The notes: a model not told the origin generated them from the sequence alone. A DNA stretch of 64,000 bases from Rehmannia glutinosa (GCA_016081115.2 CM071930.1:27543641-27607640); one strand, 5' to 3'; counted from the first letter of the stretch, positions 1-11,924 are shown. Numbers and translations: made by a program.

Positions 1-1450
1 TGAGAGAAACAAAGTATGGGAATTGGTTCAAAGGCCTACTCACCAAAATATCATTGGTACTAAGTGGGTATTCAGAAACAAGATGAATGAGGAAGGATCT
101 GTTGTTAGAAATAAAGCAAGATTGGTAGCCAAAGGGTATTGCCAAGAGAAAGGTATAGATTTTGATGAAAGTTTTACTCCTATTGCTAGATTGGAAGCAA
201 TAAGGATGTTTCTTGCTTATGTTGCACACAAGAACTTCACTGTATATCAAATGGATGTGAAAAGTGCATTTCTAAATGGACTTTTAGAAGAAGTCTATGT
301 TTAACAACCTCCAGGTTTTAAGCAGAAGACTGTTGGAGACAAAGTATACAAGCTCAAGAAGGCACTGTATGGATTGAAACAAGCACCAAGAGCATGTATG
401 ACACCTTGTCACAATTTCTAATTGACAATGGGTTTACCAAAGGAAAGGTTGACAGAACACTCTTCAGAATTCAAGATGGAGATAGTATATTGCTTGTTCA
501 AATATATGTGGATGATATCATCTTTGGATCCACAAATAAAGAGCTGTGGGATAAGTTCTCTAACCTCATACAAGAGAAGTTTGAAATGAGCATGATGAGA
601 GAGCTGATTTTCCTCTTAGGACTTCAAGTCAAGCAAATAAAGGATCCAAACCTTCATAAGTCAAACCAAGTATACCAGAGATTTAATGAAGAAATTTGGT
701 ATGGAAGAAAAGTCATCAGTAAAGATTCCTATGAACACCTCAATCAAGATGGATATGGATGCAGATGTCAAAGCTGTTGATCAAACTAGGTATAGAGCCC
801 TCATTGGATCATTGTTCTATTTAACAACAAGTAGACCAGATATCACCTTTGCTGTAGGTGTATGTGCTAGATTCCAATCTGCACCAAAAGAGAGTCACAT
901 GACTGCAACTAAGAGAATCCTAAGGTATTTAAAGGGATGCCAAGAAGTTGGCTTATGGTATCCAAAGAATGGAGGATTCAAGTTTGTAGGCTACTCAGAC
1001 TCAGATTATGCTGGATGTAGAGTGGACGGGAATAGTACACCATATATTTGTCAAATGCTTGGAAATAGATTGGTTTCTTGGTTAAGCAAGAAACAAAATT
1101 CAATAGCTACATCCTTGGTGAAGCAGAGTACATAAGTCTGCGGCGACTATTGTGCCCAAGTTCTCTGGATGAGACAACAGCTGAGAGACTATGATATTGA
1201 AGAAAAGGAAATTCCAATTATGTGTGATAATACAAGTGCTATTGCAATCACTCAAAATCCAGTGTTTCACTAAAGAACAAAACACATTTATGTCAGATAT
1301 CATTTTATAAGGGATCATGTTGAAAAGAAATTCATCACTTTGGAATATATCTCAACTGATAAGCAGTTAGCTGACATATTCACTAAGCCTTTATGTGAAT
1401 CAAGATTTGGAGAGATTAAGAATGAGCTAGAATTAATTAAGGTGAGTTAG
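1..1450 (+). pseudogene. Element A pol fragment: reverse transcriptase and RNase H
   Basis: Copia-type RT. Conserved KWVFRNK lies near base 72, the catalytic DVKSAFLNG motif near 253, and YVDD at 505-516 (second and third RT aspartates). RNase H follows, with SDSDYAGC near 1000 and a C-terminal TDKQLADIFTKPL near 1360. The frame is broken by a TAA at 302-304 where element B has a Glu codon, by a one-base loss near 393 (codons for an RAWYDT-type motif) and by a one-base gain near 650. These three defects are shared with the copy at 9748-11378, so they predate the duplication. A further break near 1115-1145 is private to this copy and coincides with CAG/CTG sites that read normally in the other. 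Not functional as written. Confidence 0.88.
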
Positions 1451-1629
1451 GAGACTCAGAAGACTCAATCAGCAGAGACAAAAAAGAGAGAAACAAAAAT
1501 AAGCAAGTTTCATTTTTCAGCCAAGTGAAACAGCCAAGATGAGAATTCAGTTGTATCAAGTTAGCTGACAGTTGAGTGGTGTAATGTGAAGAGAGAAGCA
1601 GAGTTAAGTCACTTTTGGAAGATAGTTGA

Positions 1630-1760
1630 GTTCTTTTGAGCTAAGTGATAAAACGCAGTCGTTTTATGCGAGCGGGAATGTTTTTAATGATTACGTCAGC
1701 GTAATTATGATGTCAGAACAAAAGCTGCACGTTTAGCCTATAATTGGATATAAATGCTGT
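1630..1760 (+). promoter_or_regulatory. Conserved promoter-like module upstream of ORF3 (element A)
   Basis: Between pol and ORF3 there is about 550 bp without a reading frame. It contains in order a short palindrome AAAACG-CAGT-CGTTTT (near 1653), GCGGGAAT, TTACGTCA (1691-1698), TGATGTCA (about 1708-1715), and an inverted CCAAT (ATTGG) directly before TATAAA (1749-1754). The TATA lies 249 bases before the ORF3 ATG (1998). The same order and nearly the same spacing recur in the other three copies. TGACG-type sites bind TGA/bZIP factors in plants. That this is an internal promoter is inference. Confidence 0.5.
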
Positions 1761-1997
1761 TGCATTTAATGCGGGGAAATTCATGCGGTTTCAATGGTTG
1801 AATCCTGACCGTTAATTTTGATCAAATTTTTCAAATTCCAGAAACCGTCCCTTCAAGTCCAATATAAACCGAAACCTATTTTATCTCTCCTCACAAACAC
1901 TCATCTTCAGCAAGAAAAGCAAAGTTTTCTCTCTGTGAAAGTTGTGAAACCCTAGTTCCAAAAATCCAAGATTTTTCGTTTCATTTTCTCTAAGAAA

Positions 1998-4866
1998 ATG
2001 GAAGCATCGTATGATTTTGTTAAGATGTCCAAAAAGATCCACTCAGGATCAACAATCGACTTTGAAGGAATGCTGAAACAGGGTGCTGACAAGGCCCTGG
2101 TGAAGAACATTGCGAAAAAGCTTGAGAAATCCGGTCTGAAGGATTTTCTCACGATGGAGTACTCTCATACGTACTTGGAAGAAGTTGCCATGTTCTATGT
2201 CAATGCAGAAATTCATGACAATGAGATTCAATCGTCTGTCCATGGCACGGAGATTAAGATCACTGTTGCTGACCTTGCTGAGCACTGCAAACTGCCCACT
2301 GAAGGGTTAAAGGAGATAGCTGAGAAGGATGTGAACTTAGCTGCTGCTTGGAAGGAAATCGCCAAGCCTGGGTCATTTGTGAAGAAGTGTCTACCACACA
2401 CCAAGAAAGGCGATGATTAAGGAAAATTACCACAAACTAATGGACATTGTGTCCAAGTGTGTCGACATGAAGTTCCGCAGCTTTAATCAGCTGTCTCAAA
2501 CTAAGCTGGTGGTGATGGTTGTCATAATGGAAGAGAAGAAAGTAAACTGGGATGAGTTTGTCTTCAGCCGAATATGCCAGAACGTGATCAACAAAACCAT
2601 TAAGGAAGATGGATTGTTTCGACGCTTATTGGGATATAGTCTGGTAATTGGCCATCTCATGGAGGTGAAGAGGATTGCCTTGAGACATGGAAAGCCATTT
2701 CATGTAAATAAGAAGATGTTCAAGGCAAATCTGTTTGGCGCTCAGAGGCAAGCGAATGCAAGGAGAGCTGACACCAGCGAGGGTGAATCAGCTGACCCTA
2801 CTCCAGAAGACACAGCTGCAACCGCCCCAGCTCTCTCTCCTAAACCAATTCAAAAGAAGAGAGTTATTGCAACTAAGCCAGCACCTGCCCCTGCAGCCAA
2901 GACCAAGAAAGCACCTGCTCCAGCAGCCAAACCCACTAAAGCTCATGTCCCTGCAGCCAAACCAAAAGACACTCCTGCCCTAGCAGCCAAGACCGAGAAG
3001 GACACATCTACACCTTTTCCGATCGTGAAGAAGAAACATTCAGTTGTGCCTCGCAAGCCAGCTGCAGTGAAGAAGATAAAGATGGTGGAGCCAGAAGCCA
3101 CCGAAGAAGCTGAGGAGGAAGAAATTCCTCTTGTAAAGACAAAGAGACAAAGACTTGTTCGCAAGTCTGATTTGGAAAAAGCTGAGTCCGCCACTCAGCC
3201 TGAGAAAGATATTGTTGCAATCCAAGAAGAGCAGTCGAAAGAAACTGATGGTGGTGATGCAGTCACCATGGAGATAGAGAAGGAGAAGATTGTTTATGTT
3301 GATCAGCAGACTGCCAAAGACCCAGCTGGTTGAGAGACAGCTGTGGAGGAACACAGAACTGAGACAACTGAGCATAATGAAGAAAGAGTTGTGCAGTCCC
3401 CTCAGACGGATGCAAATGAACCTCAGGATGAACATGCTCCACTTGCCACTATTCAGGAGGAAGGAGATGATGATGATGTTGTGATGTTATCTCCTGTCTA
3501 TCCTGACATTCAGGAGAGGTTAAGGGTATGGAGGAGTTGGAAGCTAAGCTATTCGAGACATCAATTCCAGCGCCCAGAATTCATTGAAGAAGAAGAGAAA
3601 CTGATGGAATTCTTGGGTAAGATATCCATTAGCTCCACCCTTGATCCAAATTTTTGTATGACAATTTTATCTCAGAGAAGGGACGAAGAGAAGAGATAGC
3701 CTTGGAGAAGGCCAAAGCAATTGAGGAAGGGAAGAAGACTTATACTTACCATTTCTCTGATGTACCAGAACATGCCATGGACTCAACTGATAGCAGCAAT
3801 AGTGGTGTTGAAGAGATAGACCCTGCTGTTGTAGCTGAGAAAGAAGAATTTAGACAAGCCATGAGTACAAAGAGATGCACGAGCAGAATGGATATCCTCT
3901 TTGCTCTACTTAGTCCCTGACGTTATGGATGTGGTGCATAACATAGTTGTCGATATTGCTGCCACCACATCCCTCGTGCACTCAGAAGATGGCACTCAGA
4001 AGTTTTGCGATGAAGCTAAGGCTGGTGATGAAGGGGGCACCTTAGCCAAGCCAACTCCTGCAGAAGGTGTTGAGACACTTGCCCCTATGGTTGATCAGTC
4101 AAATGGAATAACAGCCGAGTCTCAGGTGCATAGTAACCCCACGACTCTTGACTCATCTGGTGCACCAGCTGAGGGGGAAGCTCTCACCACCACATCAAGG
4201 TTAGAGGATGTTGTGGGAGACCAATCTAAGCAGTTTGGAGGCGAAGGTGAGAAACAAAATGAACAGCAGAGTGAAGTTGATGAAGCTTAGACGGTTGAGA
4301 CTATCTCAGCTGAAACCTCATTTGCACTGAAGGCCGATGATGATGCTAATGCAACTAAGGCACATGATGGAAAGGAGGCCATGGGAGTTGAGACTCCTAG
4401 CCCTGAAAGTGCAATCCTAGGATTGACGGATGCCACTAAAGACCCTAAGGCAGCTGAGTCTGCTGAAGGGATATCTTCCCAAGACCTTGTTATGGTTGAG
4501 ACTGCACACAGGGATGTCGAAGGCCCTCCAGCGATTGAGACGGCTGAGGGTGTAGAAGGCCCAAAAGAGGTTGAAACTTCCTTGGGTAAAGAAGCAATAA
4601 ATGAGCCTACTCCTCAGGTGGAGGTATCTGATGAAGAGGAAGAAATCAGCGCCCTTCGTGATTCACAGGAACATGTCGATACTAAATTCCTGGAATCAGA
4701 AGATGAAGTTGAGTCCACCCCCGTTGATGAATCTAATAAAGACACAGCTGAGGATGATCAAGCCTCTCGGAGTGAAGCTAGTGACAAAGCTGCTCTGATG
4801 CGATTTGTGTTCGTTGATAAGCCAACAATAATGGTTCTGTTGGGAAATTTATTGCTTAGATTTTGA
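1998..4866 (+). pseudogene. Element A ORF3: long extra ORF in the env position, 5' portion
   Basis: Starts at ATG 1998 (MEASYDFVKMSKK). Residues 1 to about 250 form a globular region conserved in all copies, with a WDEFVFSRIC / GYSLVIGHLMEVK block that resembles the plant-retrotransposon domain annotated as 'putative plant transposon protein' (Transposase_32-like; from memory, not searched). A lysine/alanine/proline tail follows (about 2870-3000, repeated PAAK units, histone-H1-like), then a long acidic, low-complexity region rich in AEGVET-type motifs to the end. Frame breaks lie near 2380-2410, 3333 (TGA), 3660-3700, 3890 and 4290 (TAG). The frame then runs 29 bases into LTR1 of element B, so the last residues are LTR-encoded. 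The C-terminal coiled-coil part of this ORF lies at 32645-33560. Function unknown; SIRE elements carry an env-like ORF here, but I see no signal peptide or clear membrane segment. Confidence 0.75.
4833..4837. repeat. Target-site duplication GGTTC, left of LTR1
   Basis: The five bases before LTR1 are GGTTC. The same five bases precede LTR2 (14771-14775) and follow LTR3 (28850-28854). Removing B would rejoin the ORF3 text of element A, which then continues as in element C near 39862. This identifies element B as a nested insertion with a normal 5-bp copia duplication. The middle occurrence is explained by tandem duplication of the junction. Confidence 0.88.
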
Positions 4867-6404
4867 TGAATGCCATGTAAAACTTAGAATAGGAAGTTGG
4901 CACCCCAATTTTTTGTTGTAAATCGCATTGTAATAAATAAATTTGGTCAAGTGAGTTAAGTCAGCTATGCCCAAAATGCAAGAAGACAATCAAGACTAGA
5001 AGGAAGACTCATTGCAAAGACAAGTGAGTATGGCAAAGAAGAGAAGACGGGAACTCTATGAAGGAAGCGAGATGAGATGCGGTGAGTGGAGTATCGATCA
5101 AGTCAACTTAAGAAAAGCCAAGTCTCAAGTTGAAGTGACGGAAAGAGCCATCCATGATTGGAAGTGACTCTAAGTCACCTGGGGAAAGCAAGGAAATGCG
5201 ATCAAGTCGAGATAATCGAAAAAGATCCGTTTACGTAAATCAAGAGAATTACTTAAACAAGTAATATCTCCATGCTACCTTTCTTGAAGTGCTCGATCCC
5301 GAAGCGTGCAAAAGGAATAAACCAATGGGAAGCACTACACCGTGTCGAACTCGAAAAGGTGGAGAACAATTCATACGAGGAAATGGCAATTCCAAGGACG
5401 CGCAAAAGACAAGCCAATGACCACAAGTGACTTTCAAAAATAAGCCTATCTCTTCAACGGGCGATTTTTTAAAAGCTCACTATAAAAGGTGAGAATAACC
5501 CGAGAAAAAGAGACCAAAAATTACACAGTTACCTTGACCATACAAGCAAGAAAGAAACATTTTGTAACCTGAAATATTCTCAAGTTATTAAACGCTCAAT
5601 CCTCAAGCCTACACTACGAAGAACATCAATCCAACACTCACTGTGAAGGAAAGATAACTTCAATCGGTTGAAAAGGAAATTTATGAAGAATCAAGGGGTC
5701 TACATTCCACGAAGGATTGTAGGAACGTTCAAGGTCGAACCAAGTCTTGAGCTTTTGGAGGGCCGTTATCAAATCCAAAGAGCTTGAGCAAGTGGGTTGT
5801 AGTAGCAAAGACAGTTGCCCTGTGAAGAAGCCGAGTCGTCGAGAAGCACCGGTGAGTGATCAAGGCGTCTCGGATCGAGTCCCAAAGGATCAAGTCATTT
5901 GTGTGATCAAGACTTGTATCATCTTTACTACCACTTTGTATCTTGATCAATACCTAGTGGATTCCTCCGAGTTGGAGAAGAGAGGAGTTGAAGAATTACC
6001 CCATCTTGAACCTCTATAAAAACTTATTGTGTCATTTACATTTCAAAGACTTTAATTCTCGCATCATATTTGTTTAATTCACGACATATTTACTATCCAT
6101 TAGATAATCTCTAAGTACTAAATCAAGCTCTAAATCTCTACTTAACCAAACTTAAGGGTGTTAAGTCTTCCGAAAAACAAACCACGAGTTGAGTTAATTT
6201 AGACTTACATGGTGAGTTATTCCATCAACGGCTCGATTGAGTCCGTTCGAGACTAACTCTCTTGATTAACTAAATTGGTTGTCCACCAAGGACACGGTGT
6301 GTAGTATCAACTCGAACTTTTAAAAGGACTAAATCAAAAATTTGGTAAGGTTTATTCAACCCCTCCCCTTCTAAACCTTACACTTACACCCCTTGGGACC
6401 TACA
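4838..6404 (+). repeat. LTR1 (LTR of element B', duplicated copy)
   Basis: Starts TGTTGGG and ends CCTACA (TG...CA), about 1567 bp. It aligns throughout with 14776-16347 and 27281-28849. A TATAAAA box at 5481-5487, shortly after CTCAC, is the probable U3 promoter. It is followed at once by a primer binding site and gag, as expected for a 5' LTR. The upstream junction lacks the polypurine tract because this LTR is the left boundary of an insertion. Confidence 0.93.
5481..5487 (+). promoter_or_regulatory. TATA box of LTR1
   Basis: TATAAAA in the context CTCAC-TATAAAAGG, about 644 bp into the LTR. The equivalent sits at 15420 in LTR2, 27921 in LTR3 and 41572 in the element C LTR. Conservation in four LTRs supports its being the U3 promoter. 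Confidence 0.6.
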
Positions 6405-6406
6405 AG

Positions 6407-6420
6407 TGGTATCGAGCGGT
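6407..6420 (+). other. Primer binding site (initiator tRNA-Met), element B'
   Basis: TGGTATCGAGCGG begins two bases after the LTR end. The usual plant copia PBS is TGGTATCAGAGC, complementary to the 3' end of initiator tRNA-Met. Here the CAG has been read as CG. The copy at 16350 reads CGG at the same place. Confidence 0.8.
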
Positions 6421-6533
6421 TGGTTCATTGAGCCTTCCGACCGGTTAGTTCTCGAACTAGATCTCCAAATTTTTCAAAGTCCGCTTTAGTACTTAAACTT
6501 TCAAAACTCTTTTTATCATTAAAATTTATTATC

Positions 6534-8880
6534 ATGGAAGCAAATTTGACACGCATCCCTATGTTCACAATTGAAGAATTTGATGATTGGAAAATTCGTA
6601 TGCGAGGCTCATCTATCAAAGATTACATGATGAGATGTGGATAGTGATAGAGGATGGGCCACTGCAAATCTTAAAGGTGAACACAATTTGTAAGAAGAAA
6701 TTTAAATTTGAAGGTGAAGAGGATGTTGCTCCCGCACCGACTATGATCGAAAAACCAAGAACCGAATGGACAAATGATGACGAAAAAGATACAACTGGAC
6801 AATGTAGCCAAGGACATCCTTTACAAAACCTTGGACAAAGCCATGTTCAATAAAGTCAAATCATGCAAAACGGCTAAAGAAATCGGGACAAACTAACATT
6901 GATTTGTGAAGGCTCAAAGCAAATCAAAGAAAATAAATTATCGTGGTCTGTATAAAAATTTGAGAATTTCAAAATGATCGCAGGAGAAAACCTGGATCAA
7001 CTGGATGCTCGGTTCACGAAATCACCAACGAGCTATCTCGCACTTGGAAAGGAATATACACGAAGAAATGTGTATGAAGATCCTAAAAAGTCTCCCAGCT
7101 GAATGGGAAATGAAGGTCATGGCACTAAGACATTCCATGGACCTATCGAAGACCTCCAACCATGAACTACTCTCGGACCTCAAAGCCTACGAGTTTGAGG
7201 TGAGAAGAAAAGACAGGAAGAGACAAATTGTACCCAAAATAGCTGCTCTAATTATTAAAGATGGGAAGAGAGCCGAGGTCAAAGAAGTCATTGACCCGGA
7301 AGAAATAGCCCTACTAGTAAAAAGGTTCAACAAGTTCTTCAATAAGAACTACAAGAGAGGCAAGGGCGAATCCTCCAGAGACACTCGGCTCCCTCCAAAT
7401 CAAGGGAAGATAGGCCAACCAAGAGAACAGATTATCAAAAAGTGAATATCAAAGCCGACAATCCAAGAATGGAAAGAGTCGATCAAAAGGTTGAATATCT
7501 ATCTTTGGAACTCGTAGGAAACCAGTCACTACGCCATTGATTGCCCATATCCTGTAGTCAACAAATACGGGGAATGAAGAAGAAAGAAAGGTCTTGAGAG
7601 AAAGAAGACAAGAAAAGAAAAAGGCAATGTTGGCTGCAGAGACTATCGAGAGACAGCCAAGTCAAGAGAGACGGTGATTGAGAGAGCGGTGAAGCCGACT
7701 ACTCAAGTGACTGACGAAGAAGAAGCCCGATCTGTTTGATGGCCAAGGAACAAGATCAACGACCAAGAAGATGAGGTACACTCTAACTCATCAAACTCGA
7801 TTCTAGTGATAGTGATTGTGACACACACACTTCATCACCCAATGATCTTTATGATTCATTAGGCAAAATGATGAAAGATTTTGAACACATTAAATCCTCA
7901 CACACACTACTAAATGAGGAAAACAAATTTACTCAAGAGTCAAAACTCACGGTGACTAAGGAGCCGAGTACTCTAAGTCAAATAGCCGATGAGAATAAAA
8001 GTTTAAAAATTTGAAAATGCCAAGCTAATAAGCGAGTAAATAGTCGCCATAGAAAAGAGGGAGAATAACCTCAAAAATGTGATTGCCTCATTCACTAAGG
8101 CATCTAAATCATTGGATGATCTTATTATGAGTCAAAGAGAATGTGGAGACAAGACAAAGCTTAGGATTTAATTCCTCCGTGATATGTCAAACTTCAAAAA
8201 TAATTTTGGAAAAAGGATCTTCAAGCAATGAAGAGTCTAAAAAATCCAAAACTCTAAATGTTGTACACACATTCACTCCAAAGCACAATTACAAGCAAAG
8301 CGGCCTTGGTTATAAAGGAAAAGGAAAACGGCCAGTTGAGTGCTACTGAAAGGACAGTGAGAAGAGATTGGTCGAGTTCCTCGGCAAACTCCAAACAGAA
8401 AATACTCAGTAAAGAAGAAGCGAGCTACCAAAAACCCCAGAAAATCTATAAAAGATATACATATGATGGGAATGGTAGAAAATATCCAAGCCAAGTGATT
8501 GGAATGATGTGAACTATCGCCAGGACTTATGGAATATAAGCCCAAATGGCAAAGGCCTAGAACTCAAGAAAGGCCATTCCAAAAGTATAAGAGCTTTCAT
8601 CAAAGCATACATATGCACCTAGGCACTACACTCGGAGAGACACCGCAATTACCCAAAGAATGCGATTGCTAAAACACATACACAGGCATACTGACAAAAG
8701 AGACAAATTGTATGAACCTAAAATCCCAAGCAATTTGCCAAGATTAATTATGATTATGGCACTCGATAGATGGCAACCCCTTAGAGTCAAATCATTTGGC
8801 TATAAATTGGTTGGATCATCTTACAATTCTAACCCCTCGGGACCCGGACAAGTATGGGTACCTAAAACTTAATTTCTTGA
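6534..8880 (+). pseudogene. Element B' gag (UBN2-type capsid polyprotein), broken
   Basis: Begins at ATG 6534 (MEANLTRIPMFTIEEFDDW), typical of copia Gag (UBN2 family): a W in the first 20 residues, later DEMWIVIEDGP, AMFNKVKSCKTAKEI, and CMKILKSLPAEWEMKVMALRH near 7070-7130. A zinc-knuckle remnant reads GHYAIDCPYP near 7527-7555. A lysine/glutamate-rich C-terminal tail follows to about 8880. The frame shifts many times (for example near 6605, 6680, 6900, 6990, 7440 and 7560-7760), and most shifts sit at places where the other copies vary around CAG or CTG. Gag would form the virus-like particle. Not translatable as written. Confidence 0.82.
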
Positions 8881-9747
8881 TTGCGGGTTCAAGGAACAAC
8901 TAAGTGCCAAGGAACCTGGTACATGGATAGTGGTTATTCCGGACACATGACGGGAAATAAGAAAAATCTGTCAAAATTCAAGGAAGTTAAGGGAGCAAAA
9001 GTCATATTTGGAGGAAATGAAGCTCCGGGAGAAATAAGAGGCATTGGATCCATCAAGAAAAATGGATTAGAAATCACAGATGTTGCATATGTTGAAGGAC
9101 TCAACTTCAATTTGCTAAGCATCACCAACTCGTGACAAGGGCTATAATGTTGGATTTAACATGGGTATATGACAAATCAATGATCTTGAATCGAATGAAG
9201 TTGTGTTGCAAGGATACGAGACACAAAAGAACATGTATGTAGTAGATTGGTCAACCGCTACACCCAAAGACTGTCTACTAGCAAAAACACAAATTGAATC
9301 AAGTTGGTTGTGGCACAAAAAGTGAGTCACCTGAATTTCAAAACGATTAACAAGCTTGCGAAGTAGTCTTGTGGAAGGACTTCCGGACTTCGATACAAAA
9401 AGGAGAGTATATGTGACGCATGTCGAAGGGAAAACAGATCAAATCATCATTCAAAGAAAAGACATGCCCATCTTCAACAAGAATATTACATCTGCTACAT
9501 ATGGATCTATTTGGCCCAGTGGAACCAGCTAGCATAAGTGGAAAGAAATACACATTGGTGGTAGTAGATGACTACTCAAGATATACATGGACAATATTCA
9601 TGTGTAAGAAGAAAGAAACTCTCTGAAAACTACCACGGTGATGAAGAGTATTCAAAATGAGAAGAGCCAAACCATTATCAAAATAAGATCGCAGGAGGAA
9701 GCTGCGTTTGTCAATGGAATAATAACTCAGTATTGTATTGAAAATGG
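8881..9747 (+). pseudogene. Element B' protease and integrase N-terminal part, truncated by the duplication junction
   Basis: The aspartic protease motif WYMDSG near 8918-8935, followed by GHMTG, starts the copia protease, and FNLLSI near 9105 lies at its end. A GAG-pre-integrase/HHCC region follows (HLNFKTINKL near 9330, then a CDVCRR-equivalent). The integrase core starts with MDLFGPVEPASISGKKYT near 9500, containing the first catalytic Asp, and VVVDDYSRYTW carries the second conserved block. At 9744-9748 the integrase stops abruptly and continues as the RT-linker of element A'. The remaining integrase core, including the third acidic residue, is absent. Several frameshifts (9135, 9370, 9620). 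Confidence 0.82.
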
Positions 9748-9748
9748 C
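9744..9748. other. Tandem-duplication breakpoint with ATGGC microhomology
   Basis: Left of this point the sequence follows element B (compare 19600-19672, ...TTGAAAATGGC). Right of it the sequence follows the A/C type pol (compare 34803 onward, AGATGGCTGAGAGACC). Both parents contain ATGGC at the switch. About 630 bp of element B lying between these points (19673-20305) is skipped, so the crossover was not at aligned positions. Confidence 0.8.
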
Positions 9749-11378
9749 TGAGAGACCATCCACCTGAGTTAATCATTGGAGATGTCAGAGATGGCATAAG
9801 AACCAGATCCAGAGCTCAACATGAAGCTATGTTCACTTGTTTTATTTCCCAAATAGAGCCTAAAGATGTGTCTCAAGTATTGGATGACACACATTGGATT
9901 CGAGACCACAAGAAGATTTGAATCAATTTGAGAGAAACAAAGTATGGGAATTGGTTCAAAGGCCTACTCACCAAAATATCATTGGTACTAAGTGGGTATT
10001 CAGAAACAAGATGAATGAGGAAGGATCTATTGTTAGAAATAAAGCAAGATTGGTAGCCAAAGGGTATTGCCAAGAGGAAGGTATAGATTTTGATGAAAGC
10101 TTTACTCCTATCGCTAGATTGGAAGCAATAAATATGTTTCTTGCTTATGCTGCACACAAGAACTTCACTGTATATAAAATGGATGTGAAAAGTGCATTTC
10201 TAAATGGACTTTTAGAAGAAGTCTATGTTTAACAACCTCCAGGTTTTAAGCAGAAGACTGTTGGAGACAAAGTATACAAGCTCAAGAACGCACTGTATGG
10301 ATTGAAACAAGCACCAAGAGCATGTATGACACCTTGTCACAATTTCTAATTGGCAATGGGTTTACCAAAGGAAAGGTTGACAGAACACTCTTCAGAATTC
10401 AAGATGGAGATAGTATATTGCTTGTTCAAATATATGTGGATGATATCATCTTTGGATCCACAAATAAAGAGCTGTGGGATAAGTTCTCTAACCTCATACA
10501 AGAGAAGTTTGAAATGAGCATGATGGGAGAGCTGATTTTCCTCTTAGGACTTCAAGTCAAGCAAATAAAGGATCCAAACCTTCATAAGTCAAACCAAGTA
10601 TACCAGAGATTTAATGAAGAAATTTGGTATGGAAGAAAAGTCATCAGTAAAGATTCCTATGAACACCTCAATCAAGATGGATATGGATGCAGATGTCAAA
10701 GCTGTTGATCAAACTAGGTATAGAGCCCTCATTGGATCATTGTTCTATTTAACAACAAGTAGACCAGATATCACCTTTGCTGTAGGTGTATGTGCTAGAT
10801 TCCAATCTGCACCAAAAGAGAGTCACATGACTGCAACTAAGAGAATCCTAAGGTATTTAAAGGGATGCCAAGAAGTTGGCTTATGGTATCCAAAGAATGG
10901 AGGATTCAAGTTTGTAGGCTACTCAGACTCAGATTATGCTGGATGTAGAGTGGACGGGAATAGTACACCATGTATTTGTCAAATGCTTGGAAATAGATTG
11001 GTTTCTTGGTTAAGCAAGAAACAAAATTCAATAGCTACATCCACAGCTGAAGCAGAGTACATAGCTGCAGGCAGCTATTGTGCCCAAGTTCTCTGGATGA
11101 GACAACAGCTGAGAGACTATGATATTGAAGAAAAGGAAATTCCAATTATGTGTGATAATACAAGTGCTATTGCAATCACTCAAAATCCAGTGTTTCACTC
11201 AAGAACAAAACACATTTATGTCAGATATCATTTTATAAGGGATCATGTTGAAAAGAAAGACATCACTTTGGAATATATCTCAACTGATAAGCAGTTAGCT
11301 GACATATTCACTAAGCCTTTATGTGAATCAAGATTTGGAGAGATTAAGAATGAGCTAGAATTAATTAAGGTGAGTTAG
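9748..11378 (+). pseudogene. Element A' pol: RT linker, reverse transcriptase, RNase H
   Basis: A second copy of the element A pol. It starts in the linker RDHPPELIIGDVRDG and continues through KWVFRNK (about 10000), DVKSAFLNG (about 10180), YVDD (10433-10444) and RNase H. From 10614 to 11378 a single open frame of 254 codons covers the RT thumb and RNase H, including STAEAEY (catalytic Glu region), PIMCDNTSAI and TDKQLADIFTKPL. It carries the same TAA after EEVYV (10230-10232), the same one-base loss near 10321 and the same one-base gain near 10578 as the copy at 1-1450. Those lesions existed before the duplication. The C-terminal RNase H is intact here, unlike the left copy. Confidence 0.9.
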
Positions 11379-11574
11379 GGGACTCAGAAGACTCAATCAG
11401 CAGAGACAAAAAAGATAGAAACAAAAATAAGCAAGTTTCATTTTTCAGCCAAGTGAAACAGCCAAGATGAGAATTGATTGTATCAAGTTAATGACAAGTT
11501 GAGTGGTGTAATGTGAAGAGAGAAGCAGAGTTAAGTCACTTTTGGAAGATAGCTGAGTTCGTTTTGAGCTAAGT

Positions 11575-11690
11575 GACAAAACGCAGTCGTTTTATGCGAG
11601 CGGGAATGTTTTTAACGATTACGTCAGCGTAATTATGATGTCATAACAAAAGCTGCACGTTTAGCCTATAATTGGATATAAATGCTGCTG
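11575..11690 (+). promoter_or_regulatory. Conserved promoter-like module upstream of ORF3 (element A')
   Basis: Same order as at 1630-1760: AAAACG-CAGT-CGTTTT, GCGGGAAT, TTACGTCA, a second TGATGTCA, ATTGG and TATAAA (11677-11682). The TATA-to-ATG distance is 248 bases (ATG 11925). Confidence 0.5.
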
Positions 11691-11924
11691 CATTTAATGC
11701 GGGGAAATTCATGCGATTTCAATGGTTGAATCCTGATCGTTAATTTTGATCAAATTTTTCAAATTCCAGAAACCGTCCTTTCAAGTCCAATATAAACCGA
11801 AACCTATTTTATCTCTCCTCACAAACACTCATCTTCAGCAAGAAAAGCAAAGTTTTCTCTCTGTGAAAGTTGTGAAACCTAGTTCCAAAAATCCAAGATT
11901 TTTCGTTTCATTTTCTCTAAGAAA

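Larger units (their letters stand above)
1..4837 (+). mobile_element. Element A: internal part of a SIRE-like Ty1/copia retrotransposon (left part)
   Basis: The window opens inside the reverse transcriptase of a copia element and runs through RNase H, a non-coding spacer and the 5' part of a long third ORF. The element is cut at 4837 by insertion of element B, whose LTR begins TGTTGGG at 4838. Its continuation resumes at 28855 after LTR3, the junction being marked by the target duplication GGTTC. The order RT-RNase H-spacer-ORF3 places it in the SIRE/Maximus-type copia group, which carries an additional ORF downstream of pol. Its own 5' LTR, gag, protease and integrase lie left of the window. 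Bases 1-4837 are nearly the same as 9929-14775. Confidence 0.88.

Noticed and set aside
2943..3435. Open frames on the minus strand opposite ORF3
   Set aside because: Ser/Leu/Phe-rich shadows of the acidic and lysine-rich sense coding; no independent start context and no conservation apart from the sense strand.
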